64,000 bases of DNA, taken from positions 62,001-126,000 of the forward strand of contig CAYZWI010000003.1 of the NCBI GenBank assembly GCA_964482205.1. Direction: 5' to 3'. This stretch comes from JAZDGX01 sp964482205 (GTDB taxonomy: Bacteria; Eisenbacteria; RBG-16-71-46; CAIMUX01; WJJG01). The notes beneath the pieces are model-generated. The model saw only the letters and a program-made list of their open reading frames with translations, was not told the DNA's origin and searched no databases. The translations under genes and the position numbers were made by a program. How positions within the stretch are numbered: the stretch's first letter is position 1; each line of letters begins with the position of its first letter. Positions 1 through 9,121 of the stretch are shown piece after piece.

Positions 1-1210
1 GTTCATCCTGCATCTCGAGGCGCTCGACCAGCGTGTACGGGACGAAGCCCGCAAGATAGAGCAGCCCCGGCTGATCGGCCTGATAGCGCGCGCCTTCGGC
101 GAGCGAAAGCGCGAGGTCGGGCGTGATCGTCCACTGCAGGCGATGAGCGGAGAGATAGCGGTTCGCGCCGGGATTCGTGTTCGCCCCGGCGAGCGAAGCG
201 TGACGATCCGTGATGCCGGTGAGAGCTAGGAAGCGCAATCGCTCTCCCAGGCGAATCTGGTATTCCGCGAAATCGAGCGGCTGCGCCGACTCCGCCAGCA
301 GCAGCGCGCCGCTCGCCCCCATGCCCCATTGGTGCCGGTCGCGTCCCAGCCGCAGCCGGAGCGCACCGAGGCGCGCGGAGAGGGTGAGCTCGTCGGCGTG
401 CAGGATGAAGTCGGTGTTCTCGACGAGCGGATCGGCGAAGGTGCGGCCGCGCTCGATTTCGGCCGCGAACATGCTTCCTTGCACGACGAGCGATCGACCG
501 GCGAAGAATGCAGCGCGGATTCCGAAACGGGAGGAGTCCGTCCACGCGGGCTCCTCGCCCGTTTGAAAGCGAGGCATCGCGCGCGCATAGGGAGTGACGA
601 GCAGCAGGCGATCGTTTGCCCGGGCGAGAAGGATGGAGCCCGGGCGATGCGGCCACGCGGTCGCCTGCGTTCCGCCTGCCTGCCTCGCGCTCGCGTGCGC
701 CTCACCTATCGGCGTCCCGCTCATCTGCGAAGCGCTCACCCACGCCGAATCCCAGCGAAGCATTTGGCGTAGGGTTGTTCGCGCGTGGCTTTCGCTTGTG
801 CCGCGCACTGCATCCGCACTGCCCGATGCGCTCGCCTCCAGCCAGGCGGCCAGCTCGCCTCGATCGACCGGGCGGAAGTCGCGCGCCTCGAAGGGCAGCT
901 CGCCGCGCGCTACCAACCGCTCGATCTCGTCCTCGACCGCGCTCCAGGGCGACAGCGGCTCGGGAGGAATGCGTTGCTCGAGATCCGCGAGCGAGAAAGA
1001 AACGGCCTCCTTGCGACCGCTGTGCGCATTCGACAGCGAATCGCTCGGGGTGGCCGCGACTGCTTCCGCGAGAGAACCAAGCGCAAAGGCGGCCGCGCAG
1101 GCGCATGGGACGGCAAGGCGCGCGATCCTGGCCGCGCGCACGGTTGGCTGCCACCGCTTTCCTTTGGAACTTGCCACGCTCGCTTGCTTTGCTTCCGCCC
1201 GGCCGCTCAC
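1..1210 (-). CDS. Wzi-like outer-membrane beta-barrel protein (partial, C-terminus beyond window)
   Basis: The frame stays open from about position 1210 to the left edge, so roughly 400 N-terminal residues are visible. A signal peptide is clear: basic residues (KGKRWQPTVRAARIAR), then an Ala-rich hydrophobic run ending near AEAVAA. Later stretches match the capsule-assembly Wzi barrel family: LRLGRDRHQWGMGASGAL followed by LLLAESAQPLDF, and further on NRYLSAHRLQW and YLAGFVPYTLVERLE. Wzi family members sit in the outer membrane and help attach capsule or other surface polysaccharide. The GTG at 1210 overlaps the stop of the upstream tricorn gene (GTGA), suggesting translational coupling. An alternative GTG lies at 1177, and neither has a strong ribosome-binding site. 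The family call comes from motif recognition; other surface barrels are possible. Confidence 0.68.
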   Translation of the reverse strand, partial: MSGRAEAKQASVASSKGKRWQPTVRAARIARLAVPCACAAAFALGSLAEAVAATPSDSLSNAHSGRKEAVSFSLADLEQRIPPEPLSPWSAVEDEIERLVARGELPFEARDFRPVDRGELAAWLEASASGSADAVRGTSESHARTTLRQMLRWDSAWVSASQMSGTPIGEAHASARQAGGTQATAWPHRPGSILLARANDRLLLVTPYARAMPRFQTGEEPAWTDSSRFGIRAAFFAGRSLVVQGSMFAAEIERGRTFADPLVENTDFILHADELTLSARLGALRLRLGRDRHQWGMGASGALLLAESAQPLDFAEYQIRLGERLRFLALTGITDRHASLAGANTNPGANRYLSAHRLQWTITPDLALSLAEGARYQADQPGLLYLAGFVPYTLVERLEMQDE

Positions 1211-4200
1211 TTCGGAATCTGTCTCAACGCTTCCTTGATCGCTCGCTCGAGTTGCCGGTCGACTCCGCGCTGCAGATCGTCGGGAAGATTCGCGACCACG
1301 ATGTCGGGCATGCAGCCGGTGCCTTCCTGGTTCGCGCCGTTCAGCTTCGAGTACCAGCCGCGGCCCGGCAGGCGGATGCGCGAACCGTCGAGCATCGTCG
1401 CCGCGCCGGTCGAGATCACCGCGCCCGCGGTCTGCTGGCCGACGACCGGCCCGCGTCCCAGCGTCCGAATGGCCCACGAGAAGATCTCGGCATTCGAGAA
1501 GCTGCCCTCGTCGCAGAGGACGACGATGGGCTTGGTCCACGCATACAGCAAGCGCCGTTCTTCCGGGTAGCCCGGCCCGCCGTCGCGCCCGATCGTGGTC
1601 GCGTGATCGCCCGCGAGCAGGCTCGTCAACAGCAGGTCGGCGGTCCATCCGCCGCCGTTGTCGCGCACATCGATGATCAGCGCATCGCGGCCGTGCGCCA
1701 CCGCGTAGAGATCGCGCTCGTAGCGGTCGAGCGAGGATTCGTCCATGGATCGAATGTGAATGTAGGTGACACGGCCGCCGGTCTCCCGCTCCACGAATTC
1801 CCGGCGGACCCTGCACTCATCGAGGTACGCGAGCAGGCGGAGATCGCCTCCCTTCACCGGCCGAATCGTCACTTCGCGGCTCTTGCCGTCGCGCTCCACT
1901 TCCAGGCGCGTGCGCTTCTCGGCGGAGCGAGCGAGCAGGCGGAAGATGTCGTCGTCTCTTTCCACCCGCATGCCGTCGACCGCCAGGATCACATCGCCGG
2001 GAAGCAGGCGGCTCGCCACGCGATCGGCGGGCGATTGCGGAATCACATAGCCCACGCGCATGCCGGGCCCGGCATGGGAAGCGTCGAAGATCACGCCCAA
2101 CTCGCCCGTCTCGGCCTTCAGCGCGGCGCCGCGCGCATCGGGATCGCCCGGCCCCGCCGACACGCCCAGGTGCGATGAGTTCAACTCGCCCATCATCATC
2201 CGCATCACATCCTGGAAATCGCGATAGGTCGAGGCACCGAGCGCCCAGGGGCGATAGCGCTCACGCATCGCCTGCCAGTCGCATCCGTGAAAATGCGGGT
2301 CGTAGAACTGCGCACCGAGCGTGCGCCACGCTTCGTCGAAGACCGAGGCCCGCTCGCGGGCGCAATCCACGCGCAATTCCGCCGCGTAGTCGTACGATTT
2401 CGTCTCGCCACCCGCCAGCGGCACCGACGCGATCTTGCCGCCCTTCTTCAAGAAGAGGAGCTTCTCGCCCTTCGGGTCCCATTGCACGAAGGAAGGATTC
2501 TGGCCGCCCTTGGTGAGGCGCTCGGGCTCGCTGCCGTCCCACTTGATCTTCCAGAGATCGCTCTGGCCGTCGTTGTCGGCGACGAAGACGAGCTCGGAAG
2601 CATCCTTGGAGATCAGCACGCCGTTCTCTTCGCCGGGAAAGGAGGTCAGGCGGTGCAGGCGCTCGTGGATGCCGTCGAAGTCGATGCGGACGACGACCTC
2701 TTCTTTCTCCTTCTTGCCCTTGTCGCTCCCCGCTTCGTCCTCGCTCTCACCCTTCTTGGCCGCCTCGTCCTTGCCGGCCTTGGATGCGCCGTCGCCGTCG
2801 GAAAGGCGGTCGAGGCGCTCCTCGCGCGAGCGCTCTTCGTCTTCGCGGGTGAGCCAGACATACCAGATGTCCGTCTGGTTCAGGAATTGCCTGCGCGACG
2901 AGAAGGCGAGCATCTTGCCGTCCGGCGACCAGCAGGGCGAGAGGTCGAGGTCGGGATGGCGGCTGACATTGACCGGTTCGCCGCCATCCGCCGAAACGAT
3001 CCAGATGTCGCTGTTGAAATCGTCGTCCTCTTGCGTGTAGGCGATCCATTTGCCGTCGGGCGACCAGCAGTAGTCGAGCTCGCGCGGGCCGCTGACGATT
3101 GCGCGCGCCTGCGACCCGTCGGCCTGCATCACCATCAGCGTCCCCAGGCCGCGCAAGTAGGCGATCCGTTTGCCGTCGGGCGAGTAGCGCGGGCGCCATT
3201 CGTCGCGCGCATCGCTGGTCAGAGCGGTCGTGCGCAAGCGCGCGGCGCGGGCGAGACGCGGCTCCGAATCGTCGTCGGAGACGGCGGTGTACAAGTCGGC
3301 GTTCCCCTCGCGATCGGAGACGAACAGCAGCGACTTCGAATCCGCGGCCCAGGCGATCTGGTGATCGCGCGCCGGAGAGAGCGAGACATCGTACGCGAAC
3401 GGCTCCTTCTCGCTCGCTTTCATGACGAAGATCTCTCCCCGATAGACGAATGCGATTTGTTTCCCGTCGGGAGAGAGGCGCATTTCGTTCGCGTCGCCCT
3501 TCACCTCGAGCCATTGCACATCGTCGCTCTTGCTGTCGCGCGGAAGTTGAATGCGAAGCCGTTCGGGCGCCGGGATGCCCGCCGACCAATTCGCTGCGTC
3601 TCCGCCCGCCAAGGGAGGCATGCGCACGGCGTAGATGCCGTCCTCGTACTCGAAGGCGGCGAGCCGGCCGTCGCGAGACAGCGCCGGATAGCGCAGCCGG
3701 CCGCGGGAGAGGCGCGTCACCCAAGCCCGCTCGCCGGTGGCGCGCGAAACGATCTTCAGATTCGTGACCCCGCCCGCTTCGCTCGCATACAGAAGATGCT
3801 CGCCGTCGGGAAACCACGCGGGCGCGCGATTGACCCCGAGTTCGCGCTCGGGACGCGCGAAATCGGGCGCCTCTTCCTTCCAGTCGGCCCAGAATTGCTC
3901 CGGCTTCGCGTCCGGATCGACGGTCACGGAAGCGAGCTCGGTCAGATTCAGGAACCGCGCTCCGGTGCGCAATGCGGCCACGCCGTGAAGCGCAATCGTG
4001 GTCTCCAAATTCTTCGCGTCCGCGCTGAGGGAAGAACCGGGGGCGCCTTGAAGAAGCGCCTGATCGGCATCTCGATCGCTCTTGCCTTCCGTCGGCGGAC
4101 CGAGTGGCGCATTCAATTCGCACAGCCACAAGCGCGGGCGCGCGCTTCCCAGGTAGCCGCGCCGCCACCAGGCAGTGCTCCCTTGCGTGAAGGCGAGCGT

Positions 4201-4734
4201 GCGCCCATCGGGCGAAAGGGTCGCATCGCCTCCGCCCACGGGAAGAACCGCGCGCTCGGGGCCCCCGCCCAGCGCGACGCAGTAGATGCCCAGATTGTCG
4301 CCGTTCTGCAGGGCGCGCAGGCTGCGGAAGAGGACCGCGCGGCTGTCGGGCGTCCAACCGGTCGGCGTGTCCGCCTGGCTGTTGTGCGTCAGTTGCCGCA
4401 CCTCGCCGCCGTCCACCGGCAGCGCGAAGACATCGTCATTGCCCGCGCGATCCGAGGAGAAGGCGATCCAGCGCCCATCGGGAGACCAGATCGGATTCGC
4501 GTCGTAGGCGGTGTGCGCCGTCAAGCGCCGGGCCTCTCCGCCTTCGGAGGGCACGACCCAAATGTCTCCCTGATATGAAAAGGCGATCGCGCTTCCGTCG
4601 GGGCTCGGAGCGGGATGGCGCGGAAAACATACGGCGTCCGCTTCTCCGGCGGCGCCGCTCTGCGAGCGGGCGATTCCGCCGAGGCCGTTGAGCAGTGCGA
4701 GAGTCGCGACCAGCAAGGCAAACCGCAAACGCAT
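1207..4734 (-). CDS. Tricorn protease homolog (S41-type serine peptidase)
   Basis: About 1175 aa, somewhat longer than typical tricorn proteins. Residues 1-25 form a signal peptide (MRLRFALLVATLALLNG...), so the enzyme is exported here rather than cytosolic. Two propeller blocks of WD40/PD40-like repeats follow (WSPDGRWIAFSSDR, YSPDGKRIAYLRG and similar), covering roughly 30-330 and 380-790. The tricorn core domain begins near 800 (FDEAWRTLGAQFYDPHFHG), with the conserved SSH triad element in NSSHLGV near 850. Next come a PDZ domain near 870-955 and a catalytic S41 domain with the nucleophile Ser in DEGSFSNAEIF near 1078. A Lys/Glu/Asp-rich low-complexity segment lies at about 630-685. In the family the enzyme trims peptides from larger proteases. 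The start at 4734 is chosen because GGAGG sits 4 nt upstream and the signal peptide begins there. Confidence 0.9.
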   Translation of the reverse strand: MRLRFALLVATLALLNGLGGIARSQSGAAGEADAVCFPRHPAPSPDGSAIAFSYQGDIWVVPSEGGEARRLTAHTAYDANPIWSPDGRWIAFSSDRAGNDDVFALPVDGGEVRQLTHNSQADTPTGWTPDSRAVLFRSLRALQNGDNLGIYCVALGGGPERAVLPVGGGDATLSPDGRTLAFTQGSTAWWRRGYLGSARPRLWLCELNAPLGPPTEGKSDRDADQALLQGAPGSSLSADAKNLETTIALHGVAALRTGARFLNLTELASVTVDPDAKPEQFWADWKEEAPDFARPERELGVNRAPAWFPDGEHLLYASEAGGVTNLKIVSRATGERAWVTRLSRGRLRYPALSRDGRLAAFEYEDGIYAVRMPPLAGGDAANWSAGIPAPERLRIQLPRDSKSDDVQWLEVKGDANEMRLSPDGKQIAFVYRGEIFVMKASEKEPFAYDVSLSPARDHQIAWAADSKSLLFVSDREGNADLYTAVSDDDSEPRLARAARLRTTALTSDARDEWRPRYSPDGKRIAYLRGLGTLMVMQADGSQARAIVSGPRELDYCWSPDGKWIAYTQEDDDFNSDIWIVSADGGEPVNVSRHPDLDLSPCWSPDGKMLAFSSRRQFLNQTDIWYVWLTREDEERSREERLDRLSDGDGASKAGKDEAAKKGESEDEAGSDKGKKEKEEVVVRIDFDGIHERLHRLTSFPGEENGVLISKDASELVFVADNDGQSDLWKIKWDGSEPERLTKGGQNPSFVQWDPKGEKLLFLKKGGKIASVPLAGGETKSYDYAAELRVDCARERASVFDEAWRTLGAQFYDPHFHGCDWQAMRERYRPWALGASTYRDFQDVMRMMMGELNSSHLGVSAGPGDPDARGAALKAETGELGVIFDASHAGPGMRVGYVIPQSPADRVASRLLPGDVILAVDGMRVERDDDIFRLLARSAEKRTRLEVERDGKSREVTIRPVKGGDLRLLAYLDECRVRREFVERETGGRVTYIHIRSMDESSLDRYERDLYAVAHGRDALIIDVRDNGGGWTADLLLTSLLAGDHATTIGRDGGPGYPEERRLLYAWTKPIVVLCDEGSFSNAEIFSWAIRTLGRGPVVGQQTAGAVISTGAATMLDGSRIRLPGRGWYSKLNGANQEGTGCMPDIVVANLPDDLQRGVDRQLERAIKEALRQIPK

Positions 4735-4963
4735 GACGCCTCCCATGATCGTCTGATGGGCCAGGAAATCCCTTGAAGGAATACGCCGTCGAGGAAGGAA
4801 TCGCAACCGTTGAGGAAGGAAGAGTCCGTCAGGCAACCATCCGTAAGCGCGCATGCGACCCAGACCATGCGTTTGCGCGGAGGCGCCGCAAACCGCCCGC
4901 ATGCGCGCATAGGCCGCAGACGATCCGCAGGCGGGCATGCGCCGCCGGCATCGTCTCAGCGCC
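4735..4963. other. Intergenic gap, mfd to tricorn homolog
   Basis: 229 bp between the Mfd stop and the tricorn start, both on the minus strand. It holds several short GCATGC-containing words and a small GGCG...CGCC inverted repeat near 4932-4945, but no convincing terminator or open reading frame. I see nothing else in it. Confidence 0.5.
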
Positions 4964-7900
4964 TCACGCGCGCGTCAGGCATTCGAGGGCCTGCGCCGCC
5001 ACCAGCAGCATCTCCCCGCGCACTTCCTTCGCCGCCACTTCCACCCGATGGCGCCCGTGGGTGACGAAGGCGACCGGCACCGGCATCTGCCCGATCAGGC
5101 ATTGCACATCCTTGCGGGTGAGCGCGCGGGTCATGTCGAGGCGCACGCCGCCGTCGCGCAGGGTGAGCGTCTCGACGCCCGCCTTGGTCGCGCGAATGCG
5201 CAGGCGCCGCAGCTCGAAAAGACTCTCCGCGGGAGCGGGCATGCGCCCGAAACGGTCGCTCAACTCGGCGGCCAGCTCGTCGACTTTCTCCACGCTCTCC
5301 GCGTCGGCCAGGCTCTTGTACAAGTTCATCTTCTCGGCATCGACGGAGATGTAGTCGCCCGGCAGGAAGGCTTGCAGATCGGTGACCACCCGCGCCTGCA
5401 GGACCTCCGGCGCCGGCAGCCCCTTGATCTCCTGCATCGCCTCGTTCAGCAGCCGCATATACAAATCGAATCCGACATTCAGCACGAAGCCATGCTGCTC
5501 GGAGCCGAAGACATTGCCCGAGCCCCGGATCTCGAGATCGCGCATCGCGAGTTGGAAGCCGCTGCCCAGGTCCTCGAACTCCTCGATCGCCTTCAAGCGC
5601 TTCATGGCCTCCTCGGTGATCACCTTGTGGGGAGGCACGAGCAGGTAGGCGTAGGCCTTGCGCGCCGAACGGCCCACGCGCCCGCGCAGCTGATAGAGCT
5701 GCGCCAGGCCGAAGGTGTCGGTGCGGTTGACGAGGATCGTGTTGACATTGGGCATGTCGAGACCCGACTCGATGATCATCGTCGAGACGAGCACATCGTA
5801 CTCGCGGTTCAGGAAGTTGCGCATGACCGTCTCGAGCTGGGTCTCGCGCATCTGCCCGTGGCCCACCGCCACCCGCAGGTGCGGCACCAGCGAGCGCACA
5901 TAGTTGGCCATCGCGTCGATCGATTCCACGCGGTTGTGCACGAAGAAGCTCTGCCCGCCGCGATCGGCCTCGCGCATCAGGGCATAGCGGATGACCTCGT
6001 CGGCGAACTCGACGATCTCGGTCTGGATCGGACGGCGGTCGCGCGGCGGCGTGTGGATCGCGCTCATGTCGCGCGCGCCCATCAGGGCGAGGTTCATCGT
6101 GCGCGGAATGGGCGTGGCCGTCATCGTGAGCACATCCACCTGCGTGCGCAGGTGCTTCAAGCGCTCCTTGTGCGCCACCCCGAAGCGCTGCTCCTCGTCC
6201 ACGATCACGAGCCCCAGGTCGTGGAAGCGCACATCCTTCTGGATCAGCCGGTGCGTGCCGACCACGATGTCCACCTTGCCGGCCGCGAGATCGCGCACGA
6301 CCGCCGCGTTCTCCTTCGTCGAGCGGAAGCGGCTGAGCATCTCGATGCTCGCGGGAAATCCGCGCAGCCGCTCGGTGAAGGTGTCGTAGTGCTGTTGCGC
6401 GAGCAGCGTCGTGGGCACGAGAACGGCGACCTGCTTGCCTTCCATCACCGCCTTGAAGGCCGCGCGGATCGCGACCTCGGTCTTGCCGTAGCCCACATCG
6501 CCGCAAATCAGCCGGTCCATCGGAGCGGGCCGCTCCATGTCGGCCTTCACTTCCTGAATGGCCTTCAACTGATCGGGCGTCTCGTCGAAGGGAAAGCGCG
6601 CCTCCATCTCCGCCTGCCACACGGTGTCGGCCGCGAAGGCGTGTCCCGGATGCGCCTTGCGGAGCGAGTAGAGGCGCAGCAACTCGCTCGCCATCTCCTT
6701 GATCGATTTCTTCACCCGCGCCTTGGTCTTGGCCCATTGGTTGGTGCCCAAGCGCGAGAGCGCGGGCCGGTGCCCTTCCTCGGCCGAGTACTTCTGCACC
6801 AGCGCGAGCTGATCGACGGGAATGAAGAGCTTGTCGCCGCCCGCGTATTCGATCTTCATGCAATCGGTGAGCTGCCCGTTCACCGGCAAGCGCTCGATGC
6901 CGCGATAGACGCCGATCCCGTGATCGATGTGGACCACGAAATCGCCCGGGCGCATCGCGAGCAGCTCCTTCAGCGAGATGCCCCGGCTGTAGCGCCGTCC
7001 CGCGCGACGGCGGCGCAGGCGCTCGAAGATTTCGTGATCGGTGAGGACCGCGAGGCGGATTTCGGAAGCGGCAAAGCCCGCGGCGAGATTCCCCACCAGG
7101 AACTGCGCGGGCACATCCTCCATCAATTCCGCGAGACGGTCGCGATGGTTGATCGTGTCGCACAGCACGCGGATCTCGTAGCCCTGGCCGCGCAAGCGTT
7201 CGATGTAGGCGCGAACCAGCGAGAGATTGCGTCCGAAGCGTTCCTGCGGACGGGTGGCGAAAGGGAAATAGCGCGTCGCGTACGGCAGCATCGCCGCCGT
7301 CTCGCGATCTTCGCCCCAGGAAGAGAACGCCATCGCCTCTGCGCCGGCGTGCGCCTCCTCCGCCTCGGCGCCGGGCATGGCGTCCGAGGGCCCGGCGCCA
7401 TCTTGCGTGTGGGCATCGTCCGGGAGCCCGGCGGCGGCATGCGCATCATCCGAGAGCTCGGCGCCGGTGGGCGCATGCGCATCATCCAATGGCTCAGTAC
7501 CGGCGTGCGCCTCCTCCGCCTCCGCGCCGCTTCGCGCCTTCGTTGCCCGCGTTTTCGCGCGTGCGCGCTTCGCTTTCTTCTTCACCTCGGGACGCGCGCT
7601 GCGCTTGAGCACCTGGCTCCACGAATCCGCCTCCCCTCTCGCGGAATCGATCTCGAGCGGGTCGGGCGGACGCAGCTGCTCGCCCGCGGTCCAACCGCGA
7701 TTGGGCGGCGTCGCCTCGCGCGGTCCCGGATCGACCGCGGAAGAGCGCGCGCCGACGCCCGAGAAGATGGCCGGATGGGAAGCGAGCAGATCGGAGAGCC
7801 CGCCCCGCATGAGAAAGAGCTCATCGGGCGTGGAATAGAGCGCTTTCAACATGCCCGTTTCGCATTCGTCGCGCGCGCGGCCCGGCTCGCGGCCGCCCTC

Positions 7901-8989
7901 GGCCGCCGCCTCGCGCACGCGTTCGCGCGCCTCGCGCAACAGCCGATCGATGTAGAGCGGATCGTCCACCATCACCGGACGTCCCGCGCCCACATAGTCG
8001 AGCAGCGTGCCGCGCTCGATGCCGAAGCCCGCCATCATCCACTCGATGCCCTCGAAGCTGCCTTCGCTGCGCAGCATCATCAGATGCTCGTGCTGCGGGC
8101 CGGCCGGCGGAATGAAGCCGGAAGCGAGGGCGCGTTCCCAATCGCTCTCCTCGATGACGACCTCCCACAGCGGAAGAATCGTGAAGCTCGAGAGGACCGC
8201 TTGCGATCGCTGGGTGAAGACATCGAACTCGCGCATCGAGACGATCTCGTCGTCGTCGAACTCGAGCCGCACGGGATTCAAGCGCCCGAAGCTGTAGACA
8301 TCGACGATGCCTCCGCGGCGGCTGAAGTCGCCGTACTCGCCCACGATCGATTCCGGGTGATAGCCGAGCCGGGCGAGGAACGCGGCCAGCGCTTCGGGCT
8401 CGATCCGCTCTCCCACTCGCACGGTGCGCAGAAAGCGGGACAGGTGGAGCGGATGGGGAATGCGCTGGAAGAGCGCGCCGGGCGTGGTGAGCACGACCCA
8501 GGGCGTGCGGCCCTCGGCATGTTCGTCGAGCAAACGCGAGAGCGTCTCCAAGCGATCGGCCCGCTCGCGCGCGCGCGGAATCTGCAGGTCATACGGCTCG
8601 ACTCCCGATTCCGGAAAGTGCACCACGCGATCGGGGCCGAGGAGAAAGAGGAAATCCTCGCGCGCTTCGTCGAGGGTGGAGGCGTCGGACGCGAGAAAGA
8701 CGAGCGGCGCGCGCCCTTGTTCCGCCATGCGGCGCGCAATCGTGGCGGCGACGACCGTGGATGCAGACCCGTGCAAACCGATGAGCCCGAGATGCAATCC
8801 TCGCGCGCGCGCATCAGCGGTCACAGGCTGCACCGCCTGGGCGGCCTGCGCCGCCCGCGCCGCTTGCGCCGGGTCCGCATTCGAGGGCGCAGTTGCCCCC
8901 AACGCGGCGAGGATGGCTTGCACCCCTTCCGCACGCTCGATCGCGTCCATCAACGCGACTTCGACCGGTTTTGGCTCTTCGCGTCTCAT
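4964..8989 (-). CDS. mfd: Transcription-repair coupling factor Mfd
   Basis: About 1341 aa. Mfd releases stalled RNA polymerase from DNA lesions using ATP and recruits UvrA for nucleotide excision repair in the cytoplasm. The N-terminus carries the UvrB-like domain 1/2 region (GRTPWVVLTTPGALFQRIP, RRGGIVDVYSFGRLNPVRLE). The RNA-polymerase-interacting region follows (PGDFVVHIDHGIGVYRGIE). The translocase motor has Walker A GDVGYGKTE near residue 828, box II DEEQ near 928, and TATPIPRTMNLALMG. The conserved C-terminal domain 7 is present. Between domains 1b and 3 (about residues 410-555) is an unusual low-complexity insertion: a Lys/Arg cluster, then imperfect acidic repeats containing DDAHA. 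A TTG at 9004 in frame is an alternative start; neither start has a strong ribosome-binding site. Confidence 0.96.
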   Translation of the reverse strand: MRREEPKPVEVALMDAIERAEGVQAILAALGATAPSNADPAQAARAAQAAQAVQPVTADARARGLHLGLIGLHGSASTVVAATIARRMAEQGRAPLVFLASDASTLDEAREDFLFLLGPDRVVHFPESGVEPYDLQIPRARERADRLETLSRLLDEHAEGRTPWVVLTTPGALFQRIPHPLHLSRFLRTVRVGERIEPEALAAFLARLGYHPESIVGEYGDFSRRGGIVDVYSFGRLNPVRLEFDDDEIVSMREFDVFTQRSQAVLSSFTILPLWEVVIEESDWERALASGFIPPAGPQHEHLMMLRSEGSFEGIEWMMAGFGIERGTLLDYVGAGRPVMVDDPLYIDRLLREARERVREAAAEGGREPGRARDECETGMLKALYSTPDELFLMRGGLSDLLASHPAIFSGVGARSSAVDPGPREATPPNRGWTAGEQLRPPDPLEIDSARGEADSWSQVLKRSARPEVKKKAKRARAKTRATKARSGAEAEEAHAGTEPLDDAHAPTGAELSDDAHAAAGLPDDAHTQDGAGPSDAMPGAEAEEAHAGAEAMAFSSWGEDRETAAMLPYATRYFPFATRPQERFGRNLSLVRAYIERLRGQGYEIRVLCDTINHRDRLAELMEDVPAQFLVGNLAAGFAASEIRLAVLTDHEIFERLRRRRAGRRYSRGISLKELLAMRPGDFVVHIDHGIGVYRGIERLPVNGQLTDCMKIEYAGGDKLFIPVDQLALVQKYSAEEGHRPALSRLGTNQWAKTKARVKKSIKEMASELLRLYSLRKAHPGHAFAADTVWQAEMEARFPFDETPDQLKAIQEVKADMERPAPMDRLICGDVGYGKTEVAIRAAFKAVMEGKQVAVLVPTTLLAQQHYDTFTERLRGFPASIEMLSRFRSTKENAAVVRDLAAGKVDIVVGTHRLIQKDVRFHDLGLVIVDEEQRFGVAHKERLKHLRTQVDVLTMTATPIPRTMNLALMGARDMSAIHTPPRDRRPIQTEIVEFADEVIRYALMREADRGGQSFFVHNRVESIDAMANYVRSLVPHLRVAVGHGQMRETQLETVMRNFLNREYDVLVSTMIIESGLDMPNVNTILVNRTDTFGLAQLYQLRGRVGRSARKAYAYLLVPPHKVITEEAMKRLKAIEEFEDLGSGFQLAMRDLEIRGSGNVFGSEQHGFVLNVGFDLYMRLLNEAMQEIKGLPAPEVLQARVVTDLQAFLPGDYISVDAEKMNLYKSLADAESVEKVDELAAELSDRFGRMPAPAESLFELRRLRIRATKAGVETLTLRDGGVRLDMTRALTRKDVQCLIGQMPVPVAFVTHGRHRVEVAAKEVRGEMLLVAAQALECLTRA
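7325..7560 (-). repeat. Imperfect coding repeats inside mfd (DDAHA-type)
   Basis: Within mfd, the DNA encodes a chain of degenerate 9-12-residue units such as DDAHAPTGAELS, DDAHAAAGLP and DDAHTQDGAGPS. The block is bounded on both sides by the same eight residues, EAEEAHAG. It interrupts an otherwise canonical protein and looks like a product of in-frame duplication. The segment is acidic and disorder-like. Confidence 0.7.
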
Positions 8990-9121
8990 GACATCGTGTC
9001 GCAATCCGTCAACCGGATCTCCGCCTCGAACGGAAACGGCGGACGAACCATCATGTCGGATCGCGAAGCGGGAATCCAGAGCGGACTGGGTGGAATCGAG
9101 CTCGAATGGAGAGCAGCCCCG

